This document shows positions 54,692-63,408 of a stretch of DNA of 64,000 bases, one piece after another. Each line of letters starts with the position of its first letter. Within the stretch, counting starts at the first letter, position 1. The stretch covers positions 372,001 through 436,000 of the forward strand of contig NZ_VZOV01000001.1 in the NCBI RefSeq assembly GCF_008801915.1, in the 5' to 3' direction. A model generated the notes under the pieces. That model worked only from the letters and a program-made list of their open reading frames with translations, was not told where the DNA came from and made no database searches. Origin of the DNA: Cupriavidus gilardii. Its GTDB lineage: Bacteria > Pseudomonadota > Gammaproteobacteria > Burkholderiales > Burkholderiaceae. Both the position numbers and the translations under genes were made by a program.

Positions 54692-55510
54692 TCAGGCGCC
54701 TACCGGCACGTACTTGTCCCGATGGGCCTCGAGCCATTGTGCCGAGGCGCTGGCGTCGTGGTCGGTCGGGTGAAAGTCGCGGCGGAAGTAGTCGCGCCAT
54801 GCGCCGAACGTCTGGCGGATCAGGCCGCGCTTGCCGAGCAGGAACCGCATCGCGCCGGCCCAGGTCCGCCATTGCCATAGCGTGCCGTCGCGGCGCAGGT
54901 TGTCGATGGTCTGACGCAGCGCATCACCGAGGAAGGTGATGCTGATGCGGCGGAACCAGGTAATGCGCCATTCGTGCGAGCCGCCCAGCGCCTGGTACAG
55001 GTCGAAGGCGGTGTTGCGATGCTCGGTCTCCTCGGCGCTGTGCCACAGCCAAAGCGTCGCCAGACGCGGGTCCTGCTCGCCGAGCATGTCCGCGTTGCGC
55101 AGCATCCAGTCGGCAAAGATTGCGGTGAAGTGTTCGAACGCCGCGGTGATCGCCAGCGGATGGCGCGGGTCCACGCCCTCGAGCTGCTTGAGCCGTTCCT
55201 TCGAACGGACCTCCCAGGCATTGACCAGCCCCTGCCTGCGCAGATGCTCGTTGTAGAGGCCGTGCAGGCGGCGGTGCGTGGCCTCCTGGCCAACGAAGCC
55301 TTGCACCTCGGCGCGGAAACGGTCCTGCTGCTCTGGCGGCAGCGCCTTCAAGCCATTGCGCACCGCATCGATAAAGAACTGCTCGCCGACCGGGAAGCTC
55401 ATCGACAACGCATTGAGGAACGCCGTGCGGAACGGATCGCCCGCGCACCAATGCCGCGGGATCGGCGCTTCCATATCGACGAGCAGGCGGCGAACGACGA
55501 GATGCGTCAC
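54692..55510 (-). CDS. Metal-dependent hydrolase family protein (GTG start)
   Basis: 272 aa, all-helical, ferritin-like in pattern. Metal-ligand candidates: VGQEATHRRLHGLYNEH (~93), AAFEHFTAIFADWML (~143) and WLWHSAEETEHRNTAFDLYQ (~173), the E-x2-H motifs of the PF10118-type family. Function is unknown; homologues are often controlled by an adjacent TetR gene. A GTG at 55510 preceded by TGGGAGA is the best start; ATG 55474 is the alternative. Divergent from the TetR gene. Confidence 0.85.
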   Translation of the reverse strand: MTHLVVRRLLVDMEAPIPRHWCAGDPFRTAFLNALSMSFPVGEQFFIDAVRNGLKALPPEQQDRFRAEVQGFVGQEATHRRLHGLYNEHLRRQGLVNAWEVRSKERLKQLEGVDPRHPLAITAAFEHFTAIFADWMLRNADMLGEQDPRLATLWLWHSAEETEHRNTAFDLYQALGGSHEWRITWFRRISITFLGDALRQTIDNLRRDGTLWQWRTWAGAMRFLLGKRGLIRQTFGAWRDYFRRDFHPTDHDASASAQWLEAHRDKYVPVGA

Positions 55511-55550
55511 GGTGGTCTCCCAGGGGGTGTTGCCGGCACGTCGCCCGGCT

Positions 55551-55601
55551 GGTACTGCGGAGTACCGATCATGATGGCGCGCATCGGTACTGTCAAGTAC
55601 C
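55551..55601. promoter_or_regulatory. Two 16-bp palindromic TetR-type operators
   Basis: GGTACTGCGGAGTACC (55551-55566) and GGTACTGTCAAGTACC (55586-55601) share the perfect inverted repeat GGTACT-N4-AGTACC. Centres are 35 bp apart, in the 129-bp gap between the divergent metal-hydrolase and TetR genes. They are the obvious binding sites of that TetR protein, repressing both directions. Confidence 0.85.
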
Positions 55602-55639
55602 ATGGCGGCGGATAACGAGCGACCCATGCCTAGCCGCCC

Positions 55640-56260
55640 ATGCACGCACCCGCCATCCTGACCGCCGGCACCGCGCCGGACCGCAGCGAACATCGACGCC
55701 GCCTGCTCGAGGGCATGGCCGGCGCGGTCGCGCGCAAGGGCTATGCCGACGTCACCATCGCCGATATCGTGGCCGAGGCCAACGTCTCGCGCCGGACCTT
55801 CTACGAACACTTCGACTCCAAGGCCGATTGCCTGATGGCGCTGTACGTCAGCGCGAGCCGGCATGCGCTGCAGGTGCTGCGCGACGCGATCGACCCGCGC
55901 CAGCCGTGGACCGCACAGGTCGAAGGCGCGATGCGCGCCTACCTCGGCTACATGGCGGGCAACCCCGCTTTGCTGCGCACGCTGTTCATCGAGATCCTCA
56001 GTCTCGGCGGTCCCGGCCTGGCGGTACGCCGGCAGGTCCATCGCGAACTGGCCGAATTCATCCAGCGCACCGTCGGCACCGATCAGCGCCGCCGGCAGCG
56101 CCTGCCCTACGAGAGCGCACTGGCCCTGGTCGGCGCCGTGCACGAGCTGGTGCTCGAGCGGATCGAGGGCGCGGGGCCGGCACGGCTGGAGGGATTGGTG
56201 CCGTCGGTGTGCGATCTGGTTCGGAGGATCGTCGGGGAAGAGGGGCGGGCCACAAACTGA
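55640..56260 (+). CDS. TetR/AcrR-family repressor
   Basis: 206 aa. HTH: RRRLLEGMAGAVARKGYADV, TIADIVAEANVSRRTFYEHF (~40-59), then DSKADCLMALY. The C-terminal helical ligand-binding domain follows (YLGYMAGNPALLRTLFIEIL). Divergent from the metal-dependent hydrolase gene with twin operators between them, so it most likely represses both genes. Confidence 0.92.
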   Translation: MHAPAILTAGTAPDRSEHRRRLLEGMAGAVARKGYADVTIADIVAEANVSRRTFYEHFDSKADCLMALYVSASRHALQVLRDAIDPRQPWTAQVEGAMRAYLGYMAGNPALLRTLFIEILSLGGPGLAVRRQVHRELAEFIQRTVGTDQRRRQRLPYESALALVGAVHELVLERIEGAGPARLEGLVPSVCDLVRRIVGEEGRATN

Positions 56261-56276
56261 TATCGTACGAACGCCT

Positions 56277-56332
56277 CGTCGTTCCCACATCGTCGTTCCC
56301 ACATCGTCGTTCCGGCATCGTCGTTCCGGCGT
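56277..56332. repeat. 4 x 14-bp tandem repeat
   Basis: CGTCGTTCCCACAT twice, then CGTCGTTCCGGCAT and CGTCGTTCCGGCGT. It lies between the TetR stop and the hydrolase. The CGTCGTTCC core resembles the ends of the REP-like elements at 23.9 and 46.6 kb, so it may be a degenerate relative. Confidence 0.85.
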
Positions 56333-56367
56333 TGTCGCTTTCGCCAGACCATTCGGAGGTTCGTTGC

Positions 56368-57228
56368 ATGCCCGTGTTTCGCGACCTGGATCAGGAATCT
56401 CTCGACAAGCAGTACAACAACCGTGCCGCGGTGCCGCAGCACCCGGCCATTCTTGCGCGATGGGCGGCGGATGCCGCGGCCTTCCGCCAGGCGCATGCGG
56501 TCCAGGAGGACCTTTGCTATGCCAGCGATCCGAAGCAGACGCTGGACTATTTCCCCGCCGGTGGGCCGGGCCGGCCGCTGCTGATCTTCATTCACGGTGG
56601 TTATTGGCAGGCGCTGGACAAGTCCGACTCGAGCCATCTGGCCGCCCCGTATCTGGCACGCGGCATCGACGTGGCGGTGCTCAACTACCGGCTTGCGCCC
56701 CAGGCGACGATGGCCGAAATCGTGCGCGACAACCGGGGGGCCGTGGTGTGGCTGCACCGAAACGCGAGGGTGCTGGGCTTCGATGCCGAGCGCGTCTTTG
56801 TGTCCGGCCATTCGGCAGGCGGCCAACTGGTCGGCATGCTGGCCGGCACGCAATGGCAGGACTTCGGTCTGCCGGCGGACGTGCTGAAGGGCGCCTGCTC
56901 GATCAGCGGGCTCTATGATCTTGAGCCGATCCGCCTCTGCTATCTGAATCGTGTGATCGGTCTGACCGAGGCCGATGTCGCCGCCTACAGCCCGATGCGT
57001 CATCCGCCAACGACCACGCTGCCGATGATCCTGACCGTCGGCGGCGACGAATCGGCGGAGTATCACCGCCAGCAGGACGAGTATGCCGCGCTGCTTCGGC
57101 AGCGCGGCGTGCCGGTCCGCATCGTCGTGCAGACGGGCGGGCACCATTTCGATGCGCTGGAGCCTCTTGGCGATGCGCAAAGCGAGCTGGCCGCGGCGGT
57201 ATTGGCAATGATCGAAGCGGCAGCGTAA
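56368..57228 (+). CDS. Kynurenine-formamidase-like alpha/beta hydrolase (copy 1)
   Basis: 286 aa. Opening RDLDQESLDKQYNNRAAVPQ; oxyanion-hole motif LLIFIHGGYWQALDKSD (~72); nucleophile elbow VFVSGHSAGG (Ser ~151); LTVGGDESAEYHRQ with the acid Asp (~230); TGGHHFDALEPLG with the His (~258). HGGYW is typical of AFMID-type N-formylkynurenine formamidases and relatives that hydrolyse formyl or carbamoyl amides. About 70% identical by eye to the copy at 62535. GGAGG precedes the ATG. The convergent neighbour is an MFS gene. Confidence 0.88.
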   Translation: MPVFRDLDQESLDKQYNNRAAVPQHPAILARWAADAAAFRQAHAVQEDLCYASDPKQTLDYFPAGGPGRPLLIFIHGGYWQALDKSDSSHLAAPYLARGIDVAVLNYRLAPQATMAEIVRDNRGAVVWLHRNARVLGFDAERVFVSGHSAGGQLVGMLAGTQWQDFGLPADVLKGACSISGLYDLEPIRLCYLNRVIGLTEADVAAYSPMRHPPTTTLPMILTVGGDESAEYHRQQDEYAALLRQRGVPVRIVVQTGGHHFDALEPLGDAQSELAAAVLAMIEAAA

Positions 57229-57291
57229 CGCCTGCTCAGGCAGATTGGGCCGCCTGGGTCCGCTGCGGCGGATCGTCCAGGCAGAAGGCGG

Positions 57292-58668
57292 TCAGCTCGC
57301 CGAAATGGACTCCAGCGCTTCGCCCCGTGTCTCGATGCCGAACCGGTAGACGATCCACGCGGCCGCCAGAAAGGAGGCGGCGCCCAGCGCGAATACGCCG
57401 GACTGACCCGCAAGCGGTAGTACCAGCCCGACCAGAGAGGGTCCGATCAGGGAGCCGACCCGGCCCACCGTGGAAGCCATGCCGCATCCTGTGGCGCGCG
57501 CCCTTGTCGGGTAAAGCTCGGGGGTGTAGGTGTAGAGCACCGCCCACATGCCGAACATGAAGAACTGCATCATGCCGCCGGACAGAAACAGCGCGGCCGG
57601 GTCCGCATGCATGCCCGCGACCCGGCCGTAGAGAAACGCGGCCACGGCGCCGCCCACCAGGGTCGCCACGCATGCCGGCTTCCTGCCCCATCGCTCGACC
57701 GCCCAGGCGGCGAACAGGAAGCCGGGAATGCCGCCGATGGAAATGTAGACGGTATAGAGCACCGACTTGGTGACACCCATGCCGCCCTGCTGCAGCAGCG
57801 CCCCGATCCAGGTATTCAGCCCGTAGAAGCCCAGCAAGGCGAAGAACCATAGTCCCCACACCGTCATCGTCCGATTGCGGTACTCGGCAGACCACAGCAC
57901 CTTTACGCCGAAGGTCTGTGCATCGGCGGTCGTCACCGTGGCGGTGGCTTCGGGCAGCGAGGTCAGCTTCAGGCGGCGCATCACCGTGGATTCGATGCCG
58001 TCGACAATGCGTGCCGCCTCCTCGTGTCGTCCCTTGGACTCCAGCCAGCGCGGCGATTCCGGTACGTAGCGACGGACCACGAAGAGAAATAGTGCGGGCA
58101 CGGCGCCGAGCATGAACATGGTGCGCCAGTCGTATGCCGAGAGAACATAGTAGGACATCAGTCCTGCGCAGATGAAGGCGATCGGCCAGTTGCCATCCAT
58201 CAGCGCCAGATACTTGCCGCGCTGGCGCGCCGGAATGAATTCCGACAACAGCGTCTGCGCCAGCGGCAGTTCCATGCCCATGCCAATGCCCAGCAGCAGC
58301 CGGTACAGGCCGAGGGTGACGGGGTCGTTTGCCGTCGAGCACAGAAAACTGCCCACGCCCCAGACGATCATGCTGACCTGGAAGACCGGCTTGCGCCCGA
58401 AGCGGTCCGCCAGCATGCCGGAGCCAAGGGCGCCGACTGCCATGCCGACAAAGCTGGCGCTGCCCAGCATCCCCGCCTGCGCGCTGGTCAGCCCAAACTC
58501 GGTGCGGATTGACCCCAGCAGATACGTCATCATGGCGAGATCGAGATTGTCGAAGAAGAACGCCATCGCAATGACGGCGAACAGACAGCGGTGGTAGCCG
58601 CAGATGGGCAAGCGTTCAAGGCGGTCGCCGACGCGCACGCGCATCAGCTCGATCGGTGTCACTCTCAT
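57292..58668 (-). CDS. MFS transporter (metabolite:H+ symporter type)
   Basis: 458 aa, 12 hydrophobic segments with motif A GMLADRFGRKPVFQ (~84) and its C-terminal counterpart AAWAVERWGRKPAC, and the sugar-porter-like RRYVPESPRWLESKGRHEEA (~205). Similar to MFS importers of aromatic or dicarboxylic acids. The CAGGAGACAAC site fixes the ATG. It ends the minus-strand run RidA, AdSS-like, flavin-binding protein, MFS; the 314-bp gap upstream allows its own promoter. Confidence 0.92.
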   Translation of the reverse strand: MRVTPIELMRVRVGDRLERLPICGYHRCLFAVIAMAFFFDNLDLAMMTYLLGSIRTEFGLTSAQAGMLGSASFVGMAVGALGSGMLADRFGRKPVFQVSMIVWGVGSFLCSTANDPVTLGLYRLLLGIGMGMELPLAQTLLSEFIPARQRGKYLALMDGNWPIAFICAGLMSYYVLSAYDWRTMFMLGAVPALFLFVVRRYVPESPRWLESKGRHEEAARIVDGIESTVMRRLKLTSLPEATATVTTADAQTFGVKVLWSAEYRNRTMTVWGLWFFALLGFYGLNTWIGALLQQGGMGVTKSVLYTVYISIGGIPGFLFAAWAVERWGRKPACVATLVGGAVAAFLYGRVAGMHADPAALFLSGGMMQFFMFGMWAVLYTYTPELYPTRARATGCGMASTVGRVGSLIGPSLVGLVLPLAGQSGVFALGAASFLAAAWIVYRFGIETRGEALESISAS

Positions 58669-58982
58669 GTTGTCTCCTGTCTTGTCGTGGCCGTCTCCCT
58701 GCGGAGCGGCGGTGTGCAACATGGCCGTGCGGCATGTCGTTCGCTACTGTCGCGCGGGATGGCGGGCGGGGCCCGCGTAGGGATGCCAACGACTGTCGCC
58801 ATGGCGCCAACAGGTTCGGTCGGCGTGGCGCATGGGGCTGACCATCGCGCGATGGAGGGATGCGCGCAAACACAAGACACTGTGGAATACGTGGCCGCCA
58901 GGACATCGAGCAGGCTGGCCACGCCTGGCGGCCCATCGAAGCGGGCCAGGTGAGAGCGATCGGAGTGAGAAGGTGGCAGGCC
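58669..58982. other. Intergenic gap upstream of the MFS gene
   Basis: 314 bp with no convincing gene. It should hold the promoter of the MFS gene if that is not transcribed from the RidA operon. A GC-rich inverted repeat GCGGGC-N3-GCCCGC occurs near 58770 but has no U-tract. Confidence 0.4.
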
Positions 58983-59597
58983 TCAGCGGGCGAAGCGCTG
59001 CGTATCGAAGGCTTCCTCGGGCAGCGCCGACAGCGTCGCGCCGGCCGGAAGCGGATAGCGCAAGTACGGCGCCCGGGGCTGGCCGGGCGGCGAATATTGA
59101 CCGTCCGCGAGAATCCGCTTCTTGGCCGACAGCGAGCGGACCTCACAGCAGTACGCCACGATCTGGTTTGCGGCCCCGTCTTCGATTGGCGTGTAGTCCT
59201 TCTCGGGCCGGAACTTGTCGAGCGCCACGTACTGATGCGCCCGTATTTCGTCGGTCTGGTCGCGCAAGGTGGCGACGCATCTCGCGATGACGCTGTAGTA
59301 CTCGAGGCTGGTGTTCTGGCCTTTGGGTGCCTTGAGCAATGCCACCGGGCGGTCGACCTCGATGGTCACGTGAGGGTTGGCACGGATAGCCGAAGCCAGT
59401 TTGCCGTAGCGGGAGCTATGGATCAGGAAGGCATCGCCGGTAAAGGTGAAGCTCTGCGCCGTCACGTAAGGGAAGGGGGTGTCGTGGACGGCGACCCGGC
59501 AAATCAGTTCATCCTTCAAGAAGGCTTCGATGGCGGGCCAGTCGGACCAGGCCAGGTCGGTTCTTCGCATGTCGTTGGTCAAGTAGGCGGGCGTCAT
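58983..59597 (-). CDS. Pyridoxamine-5'-phosphate-oxidase-family flavin-binding protein
   Basis: 204 aa split-barrel. DWPAIEAFLKDELICRVAVH, PYVTAQSFTFTGDAFLIHSS, GKLASAIRANPHVTIEVDRP and YYSVIARCVATLRD match the Nim-like / flavin-nucleotide-binding branch of the PNPOx superfamily. Such proteins bind FMN or F420 and reduce small molecules. It starts 31 bp after the AdSS-like gene on the same strand, so it belongs to that operon. Confidence 0.86.
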   Translation of the reverse strand: MTPAYLTNDMRRTDLAWSDWPAIEAFLKDELICRVAVHDTPFPYVTAQSFTFTGDAFLIHSSRYGKLASAIRANPHVTIEVDRPVALLKAPKGQNTSLEYYSVIARCVATLRDQTDEIRAHQYVALDKFRPEKDYTPIEDGAANQIVAYCCEVRSLSAKKRILADGQYSPPGQPRAPYLRYPLPAGATLSALPEEAFDTQRFAR

Positions 59598-59628
59598 GTT
59601 TGCACTCGGGTCGAGAGGTTGGGGGAAT

Positions 59629-60993
59629 TCAGTACAGGAAGCGCAGCTGGTCGCGTGCCGGACCGAGGCCGATGCCAAGAAGGCGGCAAGAGACGGCGTC
59701 TTCCAGCCAATGCAGCAGCGCGTCGAGCTGCGGTGGCAGCGGGTCTTCACGGCCTTGGGGCAACGCGTCGAGACGAAACGCCGCAAACTCGCGGACGGCG
59801 GGCTCGGCTGCGCCATGAGGGGCACCATCGAACAGCGGGATGGCCTGGCGCGGTGTGTCGGCGAACCATGCCAGGCAGTCGCATTTGTTCAGGAACCACT
59901 CATCGATGCCATGCTGGCGCATGGTCATTCGCAGTTGTGCGACATCGAGCAGTCCAATGCGACGCGGCCGGCCGGTCACGGTGCCGTACTCGTCGGCCAG
60001 CACGCGAAGGGCGCTGCCGATGTCGAAGGCGTCGTCGCTGGCAAGCAGACGAGCCGGCTCATGGTGGGCGGCCTCGCGATGCCGGGCACCACGGTCCGCG
60101 GCCGCCGTCGCGCAGTATCGCGCCGAGCGCGTGCCGCCAAGCTCCGACGGGAACGGTCCGGCGCCAACGCGCGAGACGATGGCCTTGGCGACGCCGATGG
60201 TCTTGCGGTGGTATTTGCACGGCAGGTCGCCGCCGACATATGCATAGGCCGGCACGGTATGGCTGGAGGTCACCCACGGCTGTTCGCCGTGCGTCAAGTC
60301 GAGCAACACGGATTGGGCGCCCTCGAACAGCACGCGCGCACCGCCCTCGACGCGCCGGAGCAGGTGGTCCGGCTCGGCGGTGACGAAGCCGCGTACGGTC
60401 CGCCAGGCGGCGCGCATACGTGCGATTCCCGAGCTATTGGTGAGCATGCCGGCATCCATGCCAACCCGTGTGTCCGGCTTGCCCAGATGGCGGAACACCG
60501 CTTCGCTGTCCGCGACCAGGTCGCGTAGCTGGAATGCCACGCGCATGCCGCCGCGCATGCGGGTGGCGTGGTCGGCGTGGCAGGGGCCGATGCCGTTCCC
60601 CGTGGTTCCGACGCCGCCGCCCTCGTCCCGATCGCGCGCCACATGCGCGGGTTGGACCAGCAGGCAGCGGTCGCTGACGATGAGGCGCCCGCGCAATGAG
60701 ATGCCCCGCGACGCCAGCATGGCGATCTCGTCGGCCAGGTCGGCCAGGCCGATCGCGCATCCCGATCCGATGTAGAGCGACAGCGACGGGTGCAGGACGC
60801 CGGAGGGAACCTGGCGCAATCGAAGTGCGCCGCCGGGGGCATCGATCGTGTGGCCCGCATTGGCGCCGCCGTTGAAGCGCGCGATGACGTCATAGTCGCC
60901 GGCGAGATGGTCGACGATTCTTGCCTTTCCTTCGTCCCCGTATTGCAGGCCGACCAGCACGTCGGCATATCCGGTGCGGGATACCATCGTCAT
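59629..60993 (-). CDS. Adenylosuccinate-synthetase-like ligase (divergent PurA paralogue)
   Basis: 454 aa with the PurA fold. Present: GLQYGDEGKARIVD with the catalytic Asp (~18), GGANAGHT with the catalytic His (~44), TTGNGIGP (~133), EGAQSVLLDLTHGEQPWVTS (~223), RVGAGPFPSEL, the aspartate-binding loop TGRPRRIG and the GTP-specificity NKCD. Changes fall in acceptor-nucleotide segments: RFNGGANAGH versus the usual RFQGGHNAGH, and TTGNGIGP versus TTGRGIGP. The protein is longer than PurA (~430). It overlaps the RidA gene by ATGA and sits among catabolic genes, so it is unlikely to be the housekeeping enzyme. Probably GTP-dependent ligation of aspartate to a PurA-like carbonyl acceptor. Confidence 0.87.
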   Translation of the reverse strand: MTMVSRTGYADVLVGLQYGDEGKARIVDHLAGDYDVIARFNGGANAGHTIDAPGGALRLRQVPSGVLHPSLSLYIGSGCAIGLADLADEIAMLASRGISLRGRLIVSDRCLLVQPAHVARDRDEGGGVGTTGNGIGPCHADHATRMRGGMRVAFQLRDLVADSEAVFRHLGKPDTRVGMDAGMLTNSSGIARMRAAWRTVRGFVTAEPDHLLRRVEGGARVLFEGAQSVLLDLTHGEQPWVTSSHTVPAYAYVGGDLPCKYHRKTIGVAKAIVSRVGAGPFPSELGGTRSARYCATAAADRGARHREAAHHEPARLLASDDAFDIGSALRVLADEYGTVTGRPRRIGLLDVAQLRMTMRQHGIDEWFLNKCDCLAWFADTPRQAIPLFDGAPHGAAEPAVREFAAFRLDALPQGREDPLPPQLDALLHWLEDAVSCRLLGIGLGPARDQLRFLY

Positions 60994-61460
60994 GCGTCCA
61001 CGGCCAGCGCGAACGTGGCCTCGATCTCGACCGGAGCGCAAAATGGCAGGCTGGCGACACCGATCGCAATGCGCGCGTGCTTGCCCTTGTCGCCGAAGAC
61101 GAAGTTGATCAGCTCCGACGCGGCGTTGACCACGGCAGGGGCATCATGGAAGCCCGCTGAGGTAGCCACGAAGCCGCCTATGCGAAGCACGCGCTGAACC
61201 CGCTCCAGATCGCCGCCGGTGGCGGCCGCGACCCAGCCCAGTACGTTGGCCACGCAATGCCGCGCGGCTTCGCGGGCTGTGTCGAGCGACACGTCGTCAG
61301 GGACACGGCCCGTCGCAAATGCCTTGCCGCCAACCATTGGCAATTGGCCGGAGACCGTCAGGACCCCACGGTGCAGGGTATAGGGGACAAACAGCGCGGC
61401 TGGCACTTCGAGCGAGGGCAGGACGATTCCCGCCTCCCGGATGCGGTCGATGACTGGCAT
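60990..61460 (-). CDS. RidA-family protein (with conserved arginine)
   Basis: 156 aa: FVPYTLHRGVLTVSGQLPMV, ARHCVANVLGWVAAATGGDL, VLRIGGFVATSAGFHDAP and HARIAIGVASLPFCAPVEIE. The Arg that holds the carboxylate in enamine/imine deaminases is present (H-A-R-I), unlike the RidA at 38961. Its stop overlaps the AdSS-like start by 4 nt. An AGGAAG site precedes the ATG. It could hydrolyse an imine formed in the pathway. Confidence 0.9.
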   Translation of the reverse strand: MPVIDRIREAGIVLPSLEVPAALFVPYTLHRGVLTVSGQLPMVGGKAFATGRVPDDVSLDTAREAARHCVANVLGWVAAATGGDLERVQRVLRIGGFVATSAGFHDAPAVVNAASELINFVFGDKGKHARIAIGVASLPFCAPVEIEATFALAVDA

Positions 61461-61607
61461 GAGCTTCCTCGTGAGCAATGGCGACGCGCTGCCGGCGCCT
61501 TGCACGGCAGCGTCGCCATCTCACTGTGCCTCGCGCGCCGGGACCCTGTCCCTTGCGGCGAGGCCATGCGTTGTCGCGCGGACGCCAGATTGCGCGCCTG
61601 TGCGCTG

Positions 61608-62393
61608 CTAACGCGGTGCCCTATCCTGAAAGTACTCGGTCGGCGTCATGCCCAGCGCGCGACGGAACATGGCGCTGAACGCGCTGGGGCTCTCGTATCC
61701 AAGTTCGAGCGCGATGTCGGTGATCGGCTTGCCTTCGGCCAGCAGCCGCACGGCGGCCATCAGCCTGGCCTGTTGTTTCCAGCGGCTGAAGGTGAGGCCA
61801 GTCTCCTCAGGAAACAACCGGATGATCGTGCGTTCGCTGGCGCCAACGGAGCGGCTCCATTCCTCGACCGACGTCTCGTCGGACGGCTCGGCGACGATGC
61901 GGGCGCAAATGCGGGCCAGGCGTGCATCGCGGGGCATCGGCAGATGGAGCGGCACGACCGAGAGCGGCCGCATTTCATGCAACAGCAGCCTGGCGACCAG
62001 ACCGTCGCGGCCTTCCTCCTGATAATCGAGCGGCATGCTCACCGCCGCCGAAATCAACTCGCGCAGCAGCGGCGGCACCGCCACCACGCAACACGTCGTC
62101 AGCTCGGCGGGGACGGCGTCCTCCCGGACATAGACGGTACGCATTTCCACGTCGCCGCACGCCTTCATCGCATGCCGGACATTGCAGGGCACCCAGACCG
62201 CCCGCTGCGGGGGAACCACCCAGGATCCCAATTCCGTGGTCACCAGAATCGCCCCGGAATAGGCATAGATCAGCTGGCCCCGCGGGTGCGAGTGATAGTC
62301 GATGTAGAACCGGTCGGGCAGCTCGCGAGCCATGCCACCGAGCGGGCGGTCGATATGCTGGTAGTCGTCGCGATTCTCGCTCTTTCCGAACAT
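61608..62393 (-). CDS. AraC-family transcriptional regulator
   Basis: 261 aa. The N-terminal cupin (DRFYIDYHSHPRGQLIYAYS, WVVPPQRAVWVPCNVRHAMK) and the C-terminal HTH pair (SVEEWSRSVGASERTIIRLF, PITDIALELGYESPSAFSAM) are typical of the AraC subgroup with an H-x-H-x2-G-Q-L cupin start. It lies upstream of the RidA operon (gap 147 bp) and is divergent from hydrolase copy 2 (gap 141 bp), well placed to control both. Confidence 0.92.
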   Translation of the reverse strand: MFGKSENRDDYQHIDRPLGGMARELPDRFYIDYHSHPRGQLIYAYSGAILVTTELGSWVVPPQRAVWVPCNVRHAMKACGDVEMRTVYVREDAVPAELTTCCVVAVPPLLRELISAAVSMPLDYQEEGRDGLVARLLLHEMRPLSVVPLHLPMPRDARLARICARIVAEPSDETSVEEWSRSVGASERTIIRLFPEETGLTFSRWKQQARLMAAVRLLAEGKPITDIALELGYESPSAFSAMFRRALGMTPTEYFQDRAPR

Positions 62394-62534
62394 GGCGTCT
62401 CCGAGATAGCGGATGTCATCTGGCGGGGCGCCGTTGGCGGCGCGGCCATTTATCTTGGGGTTCGACGTGAGCGCGTCGTATTTTTTTCCGGGATCGATGT
62501 CCGCATCGAACCAGAATGTTCGGAGCCAAATTTA

Positions 62535-63395
62535 ATGTCAGTGTATCGAAACTTCAATCAGGAATCGCTTGATCGGCAGTACAACGTTCGCGGTGGCATT
62601 CCGCACTATCAGGCGATCTTCGACCGGTGGGCCAAGCAAAGCGCAGAGATTCGGCACGTGCATGCAGTCAGCCAGGATCTCGCCTACGGCGATGACGCCA
62701 AACAGACGCTCGATTTCTTTTCCGCCCGCAGTGCCGCCCGGCCATTGCTGATCTTCATTCACGGGGGATATTGGCAATCGCTGGACAAATCCGATTTCAG
62801 CTATCTGGCAATCCCGTATCTCAAGCGTGATATCAATGTCGCCGTGGTCAATTATCGGCTCGCACCGACCGTCGCAATGGCCGATATCGTGCGCGACAAC
62901 CAGGATGCCGTGGTGTGGCTGTACCGGCAGGCGCAGAAGCTGGGCTTCGATGCGGATCGCATCTTCCTGTCCGGACATTCGGCCGGGGGGCATCTGACTG
63001 CGACGCTGGCCGGCACACACTGGCAGGACTTCGGGGTGCCGGCGGATGTGCTCAAGGGCGGGTGCGCAATCAGCGGCCTTTACGATCTGGAGCCGATCCG
63101 GCTCTGTTATCTCAACAAGGTGGTGGGACTGACCGAGGCGGACGTGGCCGCCTTCAGTCCGATGCGCCATCCGCCTTCGACCCGGCTGCCGATGATCCTC
63201 ACCGTCGGCGGCGACGAGTCCGACGAATATCATCGCCTGCAGGCCGACTATGCGGCGCTGCTGCGCCAGCATGGCGTGCCTGTGGAGATCGTCGACCAAC
63301 CGAGTGGCCATCATTTCGACGCGGTCGACGCCCTCGGCGACGCACGCGGCGCGCTTGCCGCGGCCGTGCTGAGGATGATTGAGGCAGCGGCGTAA
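62535..63395 (+). CDS. Kynurenine-formamidase-like alpha/beta hydrolase (copy 2)
   Basis: 286 aa, the same length as copy 1 and collinear: NFNQESLDRQYNVRGGIPHY, LIFIHGGYWQSLDKSDFSYL, IFLSGHSAGGHLTATLAG, LEPIRLCYLNKVVGLTEADV, LTVGGDESDEYHRL and SGHHFDAVDALGD. The triad Ser-Asp-His is intact. The ribosome binding site is weak and the 5' flank is AT-rich compared with copy 1. The convergent neighbour is again an MFS gene, so the hydrolase+MFS arrangement is repeated. Confidence 0.88.
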   Translation: MSVYRNFNQESLDRQYNVRGGIPHYQAIFDRWAKQSAEIRHVHAVSQDLAYGDDAKQTLDFFSARSAARPLLIFIHGGYWQSLDKSDFSYLAIPYLKRDINVAVVNYRLAPTVAMADIVRDNQDAVVWLYRQAQKLGFDADRIFLSGHSAGGHLTATLAGTHWQDFGVPADVLKGGCAISGLYDLEPIRLCYLNKVVGLTEADVAAFSPMRHPPSTRLPMILTVGGDESDEYHRLQADYAALLRQHGVPVEIVDQPSGHHFDAVDALGDARGALAAAVLRMIEAAA

Positions 63396-63408
63396 CGACG
63401 CGGACGCG

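Noticed and set aside
59629..60993. Phage-type PurZ (2-aminoadenine synthesis enzyme)
   Set aside because: PurZ lacks the PurA catalytic Asp in the first loop, whereas this protein keeps it (GDEGK), and no phage or DatZ/DpoZ genes are nearby.
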